Assembly: GCA_934045075.1 (NCBI GenBank)
Contig: OW203729.1
Coordinates: 8,360,704-8,424,703, forward strand
Reading direction: 5' to 3'
Source: Yponomeuta sedellus
Taxonomy: Eukaryota > Arthropoda > Insecta > Lepidoptera > Yponomeutidae
DNA: 64,000 bases
Position numbers and translations under genes: made by a program
Shown: piece by piece, positions 48,501 through 57,468 of the stretch
Position numbering within the stretch: the first letter of the stretch is position 1
Layout: every line of letters starts with the position of its first letter
Notes under the pieces: model-generated
What the model was told of the DNA's origin: nothing
Database searches by the model: none
What the model saw: only the letters and a program-made list of their open reading frames with translations

Positions 48501-49129
48501 AAAAAAAACAATTTTTTCATGTGACCTAACTTATTAAGCAAGCCTTACTCTACCCTTAGTCTGATATTCAATTTTGTAATGACAATACTTGCCTAGCAAT
48601 AGCTTTCTAGAGGTGTAAGCAGATACTATAGCCAATATATTTATGGAGGCCATGGAAACAAGAATATAAGCCATAAAAACGTTACTCACTCTACAGGTAG
48701 TAGATTATCAACACAACCCTTTCGGTATCTAGCGATGAAGGGTAAAGTACATCCTTCATTGAGCAGTTGAACAAAGCTGCGTGCTAGCGTCATAGGCACA
48801 TGTTGAACAGCCGATAGCACTTCAACTTCATTCCACAAGACAGTGTCTTCAAAATTGGATTCATTTGATTTAGCAATTGTTGACACTTTTGCATGATTCG
48901 TAACATGATCAGTTCGTGTAGTAACTGTTGTTTTGGACGACCCTGAAGGAACTGATAAGTCCCCAGCAGTTATTGTAGTCGCTTTACTGAGGTCAGCTAC
49001 TTTAGCTCTCTTGGATACAGTGGAACTGGGATCATCGTCAATTCCGCCATAATTCCGCTTTGGGTTGGTGGATAAAGTTGGTTTTATACCAATATCCATT
49101 TTCTCGAAACAGCTCGTTATACAACCCAT
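33389..49129 (-). CDS. SRBD1: SRBD1, Tex-family S1 RNA-binding domain protein
   Basis: Twelve coding exons, minus strand: 49129-48690, 47374-47221, 45951-45722, 45397-45143, 42886-42652, 42257-42136, 39983-39839, 37155-37072, 36223-36081, 35774-35562, 34711-34455 and 33576-33389. Phases agree and give 822 codons with the stop. The order follows bacterial Tex and human SRBD1: a helical N-terminal region with LPFIARYRK, a YqgF/RNase H-like domain (ICGLDPGFRAGCK, then VELIGLGNGTACRQTE), helix-hairpin-helix repeats (VDPKNLGVGLYQHD, then ILKVTGIGKITYQQ), and a C-terminal S1 domain (NVVPFGCFVDCGVGENGLIH). Tex proteins bind nucleic acids. The precise role of SRBD1 is not settled. At about 821 residues it is shorter than human SRBD1, mainly at the N-terminus. 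The start at 49129 has a good context, but the next ATG (49099) is an alternative. The donor at 42652 was chosen over one nine bases downstream because it keeps the family spacing. Confidence 0.88.
36290..36510 (+). pseudogene. LINE RNase H fragment
   Basis: Plus-strand translation reads FSDSQEALKSH and VLVWVSGHAKHICNDAADEL, the SDSQ and W(V/I)xGH...N..AD motifs of the RNase H domain carried by jockey/R1/I-type LINEs. It lies antisense in an SRBD1 intron and ends at a stop near 36523. Confidence 0.65.
37900..38650. repeat. Long inverted repeat of family 1 tRNA-like units
   Basis: Left arm (about 37900-38269): one full minus unit plus part of a second. Right arm (about 38270-38650): the mirror image in plus orientation. 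The stretches 38014-38205 and 38305-38496 are exact reverse complements. Apart from a missing block of about 30 bases near the centre on the right, the arms match over about 340 bp. The centre reads CTCTGGCTATAAATAGCCAG. It lies in an SRBD1 intron. Confidence 0.85.
38800..38997 (+). mobile_element. Helitron-like non-autonomous element
   Basis: It starts near TCACACTAATATTATGAAGG and ends CGCGGGGCACAGCTAG followed by T. This is the terminal pattern common to short non-coding lepidopteran Helitrons. The interior (TCTAAACGGCTGGAGCGATT) fits that group. The exact left end is uncertain. Confidence 0.6.
39209..39390 (-). mobile_element. Helitron-like element, degraded terminus
   Basis: A minus-oriented relative of the elements at 21005 and 61955, sharing CTCTCGAGATTTGCGCTTAC and CAACACATTC. 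The terminal CTAG is changed to CTCG, so the end is mutated. Confidence 0.55.
39425..39787 (-). repeat. tRNA-derived SINE, family 2
   Basis: A reverse copy of the element at 6470. The tRNA-like head is at about 39715-39787 (TGAGCTACCACC and GGATCGAACCTGAGG on plus). The body includes CCTAGCCCACAGGAAAGACT. It lies in an SRBD1 intron just downstream of the exon at 39839-39983 in transcript order. Confidence 0.75.
40057..40425 (-). repeat. 5S rRNA-derived SINE
   Basis: A minus copy of the 24535 family with a recognisable 5S-like box (ACGGTCAACCATCC on plus, about 40325-40345) and a full tail. It lies in an SRBD1 intron. Confidence 0.8.
40511..40640 (-). repeat. LINE 3'-end repeat
   Basis: It shares AAGATAAGAATATTCTTTAT and GGCGGCCTTATTGCTAAAAG with a copy at 15265-15400. 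On the minus strand it ends in a TGTACAATAAAGAATATTCT poly(A)-signal-like tail typical of lepidopteran LINE 3' ends. No coding part is visible. Confidence 0.55.
42896..43400. repeat. Degenerate 18-19 bp minisatellite
   Basis: Many imperfect repeats of roughly ACTTATTGAGACGCTATA run through an SRBD1 intron, interrupted at 43287-43325 by a 5S-SINE tail fragment. Two more units reappear at 44046-44075 beyond other insertions, so the array was split. Confidence 0.75.
43735..44045 (-). repeat. tRNA-derived SINE family 3 with a family 1 repeat nested inside
   Basis: The body (43735-43850) and head (43957-44045, GGATCGAACCCGAGACC on plus) of a minus family 3 SINE are separated by a minus family 1 core (about 43859-43956). 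Two tRNA-like heads therefore stand side by side. It lies in an SRBD1 intron. Confidence 0.7.
44200..44514 (+). repeat. 5S rRNA-derived SINE with a deleted promoter box
   Basis: A plus copy of the 24535 family. The GGTTAAGCAACAACA part is followed directly by GGTGGCATTTTTCC, so the downstream half of the 5S promoter is missing. The tail is complete. Confidence 0.8.
44780..45010 (-). pseudogene. Jockey-like LINE fragment
   Basis: The minus-strand frame with MEHCIRFYNKIPEDI resembles the C-terminus of jockey-type LINE ORF2 proteins. The 3' side contains TAGAGAACACTTTATTGTAC, matching the LINE tail on plus at 53220-53262. It lies in an SRBD1 intron. Confidence 0.55.
46390..47150 (-). pseudogene. 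Jockey-like LINE reverse transcriptase fragment
   Basis: Minus-strand translation gives AYHGLVSSILRYGLIFWGNS, then FKAQKRCLRAMFGLKSTNSC and HNILTLPSLYILE, the conserved post-catalytic region of jockey-clade ORF2. The copy is 5' truncated. The low-coordinate end holds its AT-rich 3' UTR. It lies in an SRBD1 intron. Confidence 0.7.
47660..48018 (+). repeat. 5S rRNA-derived SINE, old copy
   Basis: The most diverged copy of the family. GTTAAGCAACA and GCAGGATGGGTGACTG remain, and the tail ends AATGGGACAATGTAAGGG. Changes are spread throughout, so it is older than the other copies. It lies in an SRBD1 intron. Confidence 0.75.
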
Positions 49130-49490
49130 TTCATACTGTTTGTTTTGTTTTGTAAATATAATTTTATGCAAAGCAACAAACTCAGAAAACTCAATCAATC
49201 AATTCTGTTTTATGGACTTGGACTCACTCAGTCAGTGCACTGATTGTCCAGTACAACTTCGGCGAAGGTACTTTCGATAAGTGTTAAACAAGACTGGACA
49301 ATTTGTGGACAAGAGACTATAGTAGCCATATCACAAGCGAACAAGGCTCGGTCAGAATTTTGAGTCAATCAGCTGTTTAACTGTTGAAAACAAAACACAG
49401 ACCATCGGTAGGGAACGTTGGATTGGAACCAATCAGCGGGCCGTTCGTTAGTGGAAGTTTGTGACACAGACAGCGTTGCCAACTCTAATG
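49130..49490 (-). promoter_or_regulatory. Upstream region of SRBD1
   Basis: This is the non-repetitive stretch between the SRBD1 start and the first transposon. The SRBD1 5' UTR and promoter should lie here or extend into the transposon. No firm TATA or initiator element is assigned. Confidence 0.35.
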
Positions 49491-52400
49491 GCCCCAGTAC
49501 ACAATGGTCCGTACTGGCCCAAGGGGCAATGGTGTGTAGCGGGCAATCGGGCAGTTGTCGGTTTTTTGAGCACACTTGGGTTGTGGCGTAGCGTGGCCTG
49601 TCGGGTTTACACAGTGGCCCATCGTTTAGTGCGTCACCGACTGCTGACCGGGATAGTCAAGAAGTACTCTTTTGGTTGCGATGATTTTTTTTGTAAAACT
49701 ACTTGATATTTATATCACCCAAAATGTCCTTATGGCGGAACAATGAAGATAAATCAATAGACCTTTATAGGAATGAGAATGCTTCAGTAGACTACAATAA
49801 TACTATTTATTTTAATATATTACAATAAAAGCCGTGTGGCACACATCAGATGTACGACGCAAGGGGGCGCTCCAATCGAGTCATCGTTCCATTTTCAACA
49901 TCCTCCCCTGAACGATGACGGTAAGCCCAAAGTCTTTTTAAATGTATCAAGCTTCGGTGAGCGTCATAAGAATACCGTTCTTATTTCACCAAAAATTTAC
50001 GCGCAATTGCCATAGCCGAATTGCTTCTAGTACTGCCGATGCAAACAAAGATCTGTTGTCTTTTTGAGCTTTTTGCTGCCGCTTATAATGGCATTATATA
50101 ACCTTTGCAAGTCCTATCGTCGTTATCACTAGCTCACTCAGCATCACAGTATCCAACAAGATCATTACAATTAATGCGAAATTCGGTCTCGTGGTTTGTG
50201 GTAATAAGCACCCACTTGGTTTATTTTTTGTTTATATTTTGAATTCAATTCCATTAGATGTCGGCTGGACTAATCAAAGCCTTCGACTTTCTTGTAACGT
50301 CTCATTACTAGTCGATCTTCGTAGCGAATTACACAATCGTTCTCATCTCTTTTCATTTTACACGGAATCACTCTTCTTTCTTTTGGTGGTTTGTCTACTA
50401 CAGCCCATGTAGCCCATGTTCTTTTTAACAGTGAATCTTTTTCTTCTTGCTTTCTCCTCTCCTTCACTCTGCAGCTTGTCAATGCTTTAAGACCTTCATC
50501 AATGTTATGTGGGATATTTTCAGATAGACTCATTTCTGACTTATCATTCATCAATCAAGCGGGTTCAACTCGACGTATATGCGTTTTCAGACATCGAGGA
50601 GAATATTCTTTAGGGTTTTGATACAGTCTTCCATCAGATGAGTATGTATCAACATGAACATCTTTATATTTACTTGAAGACGAATTATCTAATAATTTTA
50701 CAGGAGATATATGCTGTGCGTGATAATTAATCTGCATTTCACAAGCTTCATCATCGTGGTTCTCTCTTTCAGACCCTCCAAACATAGGTAAGTTTAAGAT
50801 TTCTTTCACCTTTTCTTCACGTCTTCTTTCAATATCATTAAATTCTTTATTTTTTGTTTCAGGAGCGGCAGCTGTAACAATTTCCATTTCTTTTTCAGGA
50901 ACAAAGTCAACTTTATCTCTTTTTACAGTTTCTTCTAAAAATACAACATCTGTACTTAAAACGGCTTGTTTTATTTTCGGGTCTATAAATCTGTAACCCT
51001 TTGTTGAATCACTGTAACCAACGAAAATCAGCTTTTTAACATTCAACTTCGTTATCTTTACATTCGGTATATGCACCAAGCTTGACATCCAAAAATCCTC
51101 ATGTGACTTAAGTTTGGTTTCTCTCCAGTCCATTGTTCATGCGGTGTTACATCGGATAGTGCATGAGTTGGTGAGCGGTTAACTATGTATGCTGCTGTAG
51201 CAACTGCTTCTGCCCAATACGTATTATGTAATCCAGCATTTAAGATCATGCACTTAGCACGCTCTATCAGAGTTCTGTTCATCCACTCGCTTAGGCCATT
51301 CTGTTCAGGCGTATACGGATTGGAAGTTTGGTGCACTATTCCGTGACTCTTCAGGAAAGTATCAAATCTGTTGTTTGTGTATTTTGTTCCATTATCGCTC
51401 CTTAGAATCTTAATATTTCTGTTTGTTTCATTTTTGACTCTTGTTTTGAACTCAAAAAACTTTTCAAACACTTCTGCCTATTTTTCATGAAATAAACGTG
51501 TACTCGGCGAGAAAAATCATCAATAAAGGTAACGAAATACCTTGCGCCTCCAATCGAAACAGTTTTCATCGGTCCACAAACATCGGTATGGATGACCTCT
51601 AACAAATTCGTTGCCCGTGAGCCCTCTTTCGGAAAAGGTTGCCTAGTCTGTTTGCCTTCTAGGCAAGTTATGCAAGTGCCTTGTTCCTTTTTCGGTGACA
51701 ATTTGACTCCGGTAGCATTGTTAGGTAGGTAGTTTAAGCAAATCTGTGAAATTCAAGTGACCCATGCGTTAGTGCCACAAGTAAGTATCATCATCACTCT
51801 TCGCCATCATGGCTTGGGTTTCGTTTTTTATAGAAACTTTCAACTTATACGTATCATTTACGAGATTAGCCTTTGCAACAAGTTTTTTTCTTTTCGTTGT
51901 AGATCAGGCAGCCATCCTCATTGAAAGTTACTTTACAACCTCCTTTGATAATCTTACTCACAGATAATAGGTTTGTCGACAATTCTGGTATATATAGTAC
52001 ATTTCTCACCAGAATAGCATCAGTTTTGCCACTCTCAGACTTAACATGGATTGTCACATTACCACAACATTAAACTTTTAGTACTTTGTTGTCAGCAATC
52101 CTTATACTCGGTACAGGTGAATCGGTGACGTCATTCAGCCATTCTCGGTGCATCGTCATGTGTATAGAAGCTCCCGAGTCAACATACCAGTTCTCGGTGT
52201 CGTTCATCGTGGATGCTGAAAACGAAGCTACAAATCCACTCTTCTTGGCATTTTTATTCTTTTTCTTGAACCAACAATCTTTACTTATATGCCCAAACTT
52301 ATGACAGTTATAACACTGTGGGCAAGGGCCCTTGGGTACTTGCTGGTTAATCTTTTGCAGATTTTTCTTTGTATTTATATAGAGAGCGGTAGTGTCTGAT

Positions 52401-52740
52401 CTCTTGACTTCTTGAATCAATTTATTTTTTTCCAAATCAGCACTAATCTTTACACCGCTACTCTCCAAGCCCATAATCATTGGCTTATACACATCGGGTA
52501 ATCCCGCCAGCATCCATTTGAAAGAAGCCATTTTTTTAATGTACACACTTCTGTAATACTTGTAAGTAGTAAATAAATAAATAGCTACAGTGTTTTGCCA
52601 GACAGCAACGAACCATACGCCATTATTTAAACACCAAGTGAGCGTGGCCTACAGTTGTGCATTGCAAAGCATGGCTCATCACCTCAGAACAATAACAGTT
52701 ATTGTTCTGAGCCCATCACAGGCCATTCTGTACTGGGGCC
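49491..52740. mobile_element. Non-coding DNA transposon split by a dead copia element
   Basis: The left end starts GGCCCCAGTACACAATGG and the right end (52720-52740) is its inverse with two changes. The left flank (49491 to about 49690) and right flank (about 52538-52740) both match the compact 450-bp copy at 59254-59703 (GGGCAATTGTCGG-like and CACTTCTGTAATACTTGTAA segments). The copia remnant occupies the middle. No transposase is seen. Confidence 0.65.
49740..52546 (-). mobile_element. Decayed Ty1/copia retrotransposon, internally deleted
   Basis: Minus-strand pieces appear in copia order. They are gag with a CCHC knuckle (CYNCHKFGHISKDC) and protease WYVDSGASIHMT (52546-52070), a pre-integrase part (52057-51866), integrase with CITCLEGK and a DDE core (51701-51058), a linker to the RT start (51133-50270, RVIPCKMKRDEND), and an RNase H remnant around 50160-49960 (YCDAE, ASDNDDR). 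Most of the reverse transcriptase is missing, frames are broken in several places, and gag lacks its start. No LTR pair was identified. Inactive. Confidence 0.8.
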
Positions 52741-53481
52741 GAGATGACGTTAACTCAGCCAAACATTAAAAAAACATGATTGGGTATTTGGAGAGTCATC
52801 GGTACCAATCGGTACCTAAGGCCCACTTGCGTCAGCCCGGGTTAGCTCATTTAAAATTCGAGTTCGGCGTTCATAACCAAGAGGCGCAAATACTCTGTCC
52901 TTGGGAACGGTTACCTATTTGCGCCGTTTGGGGTCGAGACGATGGTTTCGTGCGTAAATTTCAAAAAGAAAGTGACGCGCCTCATCGACTCATCGTGGTA
53001 GCTACCTCAGCCAGCGCATCAGCCTGGCTGTTCAGAGAGGGAATGCTGCCAGTGTCTTGGGGCAGCGGTGTAGACTTTTTTATTTAAAGCTTTTTTTTGT
53101 AAATTATGTAAATCTTGTTAAGTAATGTTGTATATAACCTTAAGGAAAATTTATTATTTTATTTACTATTATTGTAAACATCGCGTCGAATTGATACCTT
53201 TCTCCTAATGTGTGTAATTTCCTTTATTATGTACAATAAAGTGTTCTCTATCTATCTAATTTGAAGTTACTTAAAAAAATTATTATTACATAATTTTATA
53301 AATATATATTCTTTTATGTAGCCTAAACGTCTCACTGCAGGGCACAGGCCTTCGCTCAGAGGGAGAGTGTGGGCCTAATTACCACATAAAACATAAGACC
53401 TTAAATAGTAGTTTATGATACTGTTGTTTAATAAGGGTTCTTATAACACGAGTGTGTTTTAAGCGAGTTTTTTTATAGTAT
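52741..53481 (+). other. Unassigned stretch ending in a LINE-type 3' tail
   Basis: An open frame at 52776-53087 (103 residues) has no features I recognise. The sequence after it (about 53090-53262) ends in TGTACAATAAAGTGTTCTCT and a TATC run, as LINE 3' ends do. It is therefore probably the 3' part of a mobile element rather than a gene. A short repeat fragment with CACTGCAGGGCACAGGCCTT follows at 53325-53380. Confidence 0.4.
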
Positions 53482-53952
53482 TGTTACGGGCTAGGGTTCT
53501 GGATTTGGATGTAAAACGCCAATGACAGCTTCTTAGGATTTATTCACGCAGGGTCTGGTCTGCAGGTCTTCACGACACGAAGTCCACACGTAGATTCCAA
53601 TCGCAGGTCCAATCGAAGTCCAATAGTATCGCTGAGGTCGTAGGTTATCGCTCGTATCGCAGGTATGTTCGCTCGAAGTTCACTCTTCGTTATTCCAAAC
53701 GGAACTGACAGCGCGCCGGCCGCCGCGGCGACCGCTATTTATATCCGCCGGCAAAGGTCACCTACACTCGGTGCACGCGGCAACGACTCTAGAACAAAGT
53801 CCTTGTCAAAGAGATTTGAACCTTATACTAGTGGACATACGAGTCACTATTGCTTGCAGCGTTTTATTGTTTACTAAAACGCAGCATGCGGCGACTATTC
53901 GATAGGCTTCTAGAAGGCTCTATTCTAGATGGTTCGGGATAGGACCGCGACA
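53482..53952 (-). repeat. 3' LTR of the gypsy element
   Basis: A 471-bp sequence reading TGTCGCGGTCC to CCCGTAACA on the minus strand. It directly follows the polypurine tract. Its low-coordinate half is repeated at 58847-59079. Confidence 0.85.
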
Positions 53953-53963
53953 CTGCTCCCCTC

Positions 53964-55373
53964 TTAGAGATGCTCGTCCCGAGCATCTTCTTTACTGCCG
54001 TGAAAAGAAGCTAAGCGGTCGATGTGAACCACTTTTTGTGCACCTCTTGGCTGCCGTTGAATTCGGTACGTCACGTTATTTAACCGAGTTACCACTTTGT
54101 ACGGTCCCTCCCATCTTGTCTGCAATTTCGGAGATTTTCCTTTTCGTCGAGTTACATTGTGAAGCCAGACTAGTGCTCCTTCTTCGAAGCCGCTTGTATT
54201 TGCTCGGCGGTCATACCTAGTCTTCATCTTTTCACTCGACTCCAATCCGTTTTCCCGTACTATGGCATGAATCTCTCGCATTTTCTCACGTAACTCGGAA
54301 ATGTAGTCATGTAGAGAACGTGAGTCGTCAGGAGGGCTTCCAGTCAGCAGATCTACTAGTATTCTCAGTTCTCGGCCAAAATTTACACGCGCCGGGGTTA
54401 CCTTCGTGCTTTCATGTTCTGCCGTTCGGTAGGCCAGAAGAAATGGCGGTATGTATTTGTCCCAGTATCTCTGGTGCCTGTCAACGACTTTTGCTAAATG
54501 TCTCTCAAGTGTTTGGTTAAATCTTTCTACCATGCCGTCAGATTGAGGATGATATGGGGTGGTCCTAGTCTTATGCATTCCCAATATTTTACAGAGTTCT
54601 TGAAATACTTGAGACTCAAAGTTCCTGCCTTGGTCGGAGTGTATTTCCAAGGGCACACCAAACCGGCAAACTACTTCCTCAAACAACTTGGAGGCAACAG
54701 TCGTGGCTTCTTGATTGGGTATGGCGAATACCTCTGGCCATTTAGTGAAGTAATCCATAACTACCATGAAATACTTATTTCCTGATTCCGTTACTGGGAA
54801 CGGTCCAGCCACATCAACTGCAATGCGTTCCCATGGCGCACCAACGTTATAAAGTTGCAGATTTCCTCGGCTTTTAGTTGGTGGGCCTTTCACCGCGGCG
54901 CAAGAAGCACACTTGCGGCACCAATCTTGCACATCTTCTCGACAATGGAGCCAGTAAAACCTTTCTCGAATCTTTGTTAAAGTCCTCTTTACGCCCAAAT
55001 GTCCACCTGACACGCCGTCATGTACTTCACGAAGGACATCTTGTACCTTATCTCTTGGGACAACTATCTGAAGATGGAACTCTCTGCCGTTAGGTTTCTC
55101 CCATTTTCGGTAAAGTATTCCGTTCCGAAGAATAAAACTGTCCCATTGAGCCCAGTATGCCTTGGTGACAGCACTAGTAGGAGTGACTTCGCACCATCTT
55201 GGCTTGTCCTCGCCTCGTTTCTTCCATGCGACAATGAGCCGTACATCTTCGTCATCTTCCTGTGCTTCTTTCATTGCCTCATCTTCCCAAGATCTCGATG
55301 GACTCATTTTGTCAATCTCAATGGCAGTTCCTTTGTCTCTTGTTTGGCACAGTGCTTGCAGTCTTCCGGACAC
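53964..55373 (-). CDS. Gypsy integrase
   Basis: A 469-residue frame. It has an HHCC zinc-binding region (DGVSGGHLG, then CRKCASCAAVKG), a DDE core with VDVAGPFP, IHSDQGRNFES and MVERFNQTLERH, and a C-terminal GPY/F-like module (WEGPYKVVTRLNN). It runs into the polypurine tract without room for an envelope gene. The frame is open, but it is cut off from the upstream pol by a frame break. Confidence 0.8.
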   Translation of the reverse strand: MSGRLQALCQTRDKGTAIEIDKMSPSRSWEDEAMKEAQEDDEDVRLIVAWKKRGEDKPRWCEVTPTSAVTKAYWAQWDSFILRNGILYRKWEKPNGREFHLQIVVPRDKVQDVLREVHDGVSGGHLGVKRTLTKIRERFYWLHCREDVQDWCRKCASCAAVKGPPTKSRGNLQLYNVGAPWERIAVDVAGPFPVTESGNKYFMVVMDYFTKWPEVFAIPNQEATTVASKLFEEVVCRFGVPLEIHSDQGRNFESQVFQELCKILGMHKTRTTPYHPQSDGMVERFNQTLERHLAKVVDRHQRYWDKYIPPFLLAYRTAEHESTKVTPARVNFGRELRILVDLLTGSPPDDSRSLHDYISELREKMREIHAIVRENGLESSEKMKTRYDRRANTSGFEEGALVWLHNVTRRKGKSPKLQTRWEGPYKVVTRLNNVTYRIQRQPRGAQKVVHIDRLASFHGSKEDARDEHL

Positions 55374-56167
55374 GGCCTTCTTGACAGTGCGTCAGCATTT
55401 CCATGCGCGTTTCCGCTGCGGTGCTCAGTAATAAAGTCGTACTCCTGCAGTTGTTCGATCCATCGAGCAACTTGCCCCTCTGGATTTTTAAATTGTAACA
55501 GCCACTTCAGGGTGGCGTGGTCAGTGCGAAGCGTAAACCGCACGCCGAGGAGATATTTGCTGAAGTGCTGTACTGTCTTTACCACAGCCAAGAGCTCCCT
55601 TCTTGTCACACAATAGTACCTTTCAGGTTTCGATAGCGATTTACTGAAATATGCCATCACATCCTCTCTGTCGCCCTGTTTCTGCGATAACACTCCTCCG
55701 ATCGCTGTGTTACTGGCGTCAGTGTCAACAATGAATTGGCCGCTAGGCTGTGGAAATCCCAAGATTGGGGTCTCGCAAAGACATTTTCTTAATTTTTGAA
55801 ATGAACTCTCACATATGTCATCCCAATGAAATGACTGCTTGTCTTCAGTCAGTCTGTGTAAAGGCTTGGCAATTTCAGAGAACCCCTTAACAAACCGTCT
55901 ATAATATGAGCATAGCCTTAAAAATGCTCGCACTTCAGTCTTGTCTTTGGGAGTAGGCCATTGCTTCGGATTTAAACTGCATTTCTTCGGATTTAACTTT
56001 AAGTTTGCTCCCATTATCTTCTTAAAAACTTGCTCTAGATTTTGTAAGTGGTCCTCAAAATCTGTTCCCATGATTATGACGTCATCCAAGTACACAAGGC
56101 AGGCTTCCCCAACTAATCCTGCCAGTACGCACTCCATAAGTGTTCGAATGTAGCTGGCGCGTTGCAC
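55304..56167 (-). pseudogene. Gypsy reverse transcriptase C-terminal part and RNase H
   Basis: It starts just before the catalytic box VYLDDVII and continues through the RT connection region to RNase H (VDTDASNTAIGGVLSQ, TLRTDHATLKWLL, NADALSR). It ends in a frame break around 55330, before integrase. Confidence 0.8.
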
Positions 56168-57123
56168 AATCCAATAGGCATCACGTTAAATTGCCATAGA
56201 CCTTTACCAGTTGAAAAAAGAGTCTTCTCTTTATCCCTCGGATCAATTTCCACTTGCCAGTATCCGGATTTCAGATCTAACGTCGAGAACCATTTCATGC
56301 CACTCAAAGTGTCTAGGGTATCGTCTATTCGTGGCAGTGGATAAGTATCCTTTTTCGTCACATCATTAAGCCGTCGATAGTCTACACAGAACCTTGTGCT
56401 ACCGTCTTTCTTCTTTACCAACACAACGGGAGAACACCATGGGCTAGCAGAAGGTTCTATAATCTTGTTTCTCTTCATGTCTTCCAACATGTCTTGTACT
56501 TCCTTTTCTTTGGCAATCGGTATGCGCCTCGCTCGCTGACGAATAGGTCGCTCCTGTCCGGTGTCGATTTTGTGCTGAACTAACGATGTTCTTCCAGGAT
56601 TTCCTTCGTCAGAGAAGATGTCCCTAAAGCGCAGTAGCAACCTCTTAGCTTTCATGCTTTGCGAATAGCTCAGATTACTCTTAGAATCCTCAAGGAGCTT
56701 AGTGACTATGATTTCACTCCTGGTATTCGATGTGTTTGAGCTTAGAGATGATTGGCAGCTTCTCATCCAAACGGCTTCCTCACACCTTCCAATAACGTCA
56801 CCTTTGCTAAGGGTAATCTCAGGATCGCCTATATTCACAACCCTTACTACAGCGGTCTCGCCTCCATAGACGAGAGTTCTTGCTGTCAGCAATTTCTGAC
56901 TGGCTGCACTGTCTCGTGTATCTTCAATCAGCACACACCTATTCCGCTGATTCTTCTGACTCGAAGGCAGCTTCACCTTTACTTCAGTTTGTGCTCGTCC
57001 AGGTATTACGATTTTCCTCAGGCACGTGACCTTTCCATCGGGACCGCCAAGTATGAAGTTCTCCTCATCACCACATTTAAAGACACCGTTAGTGACATCG
57101 ATGTGACAATTGTGTTTCTTCAT
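56113..57123 (-). pseudogene. Gypsy reverse transcriptase, N-terminal part
   Basis: It has the conserved VLVKKKDGSTRFCVDYR and the first catalytic aspartate region FSTLDLKSGYWQ, then LFSTGKGLWQFNVMPIGLCN. The frame is lost around 56140, within the segment that normally precedes the YxDD box, so the domain is broken. Confidence 0.8.
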
Positions 57124-57367
57124 AGTCTAGGCCCAGAATGCAATCATCCATAATTTCGGCTACGATTACGTCGTGAATATATGACGCTTCCCCAACACAT
57201 ATCGTAACCGACCTTTCACCCAGGACGGGTATCTGCTGGCCAGAAGCGGAGAGAAGTCTGCTTAAACTGATGCCTTTGCGGCTCCCTACAGCTTTCACCA
57301 GGTCTGGTCTCGCTATTGTTCTTGAGGCTCCTGTATCTAGGGTGATTTTGCACTCTATTTTGTTCAC
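57089..57367 (-). pseudogene. Gypsy protease segment
   Basis: It contains the aspartic protease motif LDTGASRT and a downstream CILGLD strand. The frame stops soon after, and the following pol frame begins in another register near 57123, so the protease is separated from reverse transcriptase by a frame break. The stretch between gag and protease (to 57509) is in a third frame. Confidence 0.75.
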
Positions 57368-57468
57368 TGCACCGCGTATTAGTAGACTGTTCCCGTTCCA
57401 TGCTTGTGAGATTCTGGTTACTGGGGCTTCCTCCGCTCCAGCCAGTACCCGCCCCGCAGTCCTGGCTT

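Noticed and set aside
52776..53087. Open frame of 103 codons as a host gene
   Set aside because: It is isolated, unlike any family I recognise, and followed by a LINE-like 3' tail in transposon-rich DNA. Kept only as part of an unassigned stretch.
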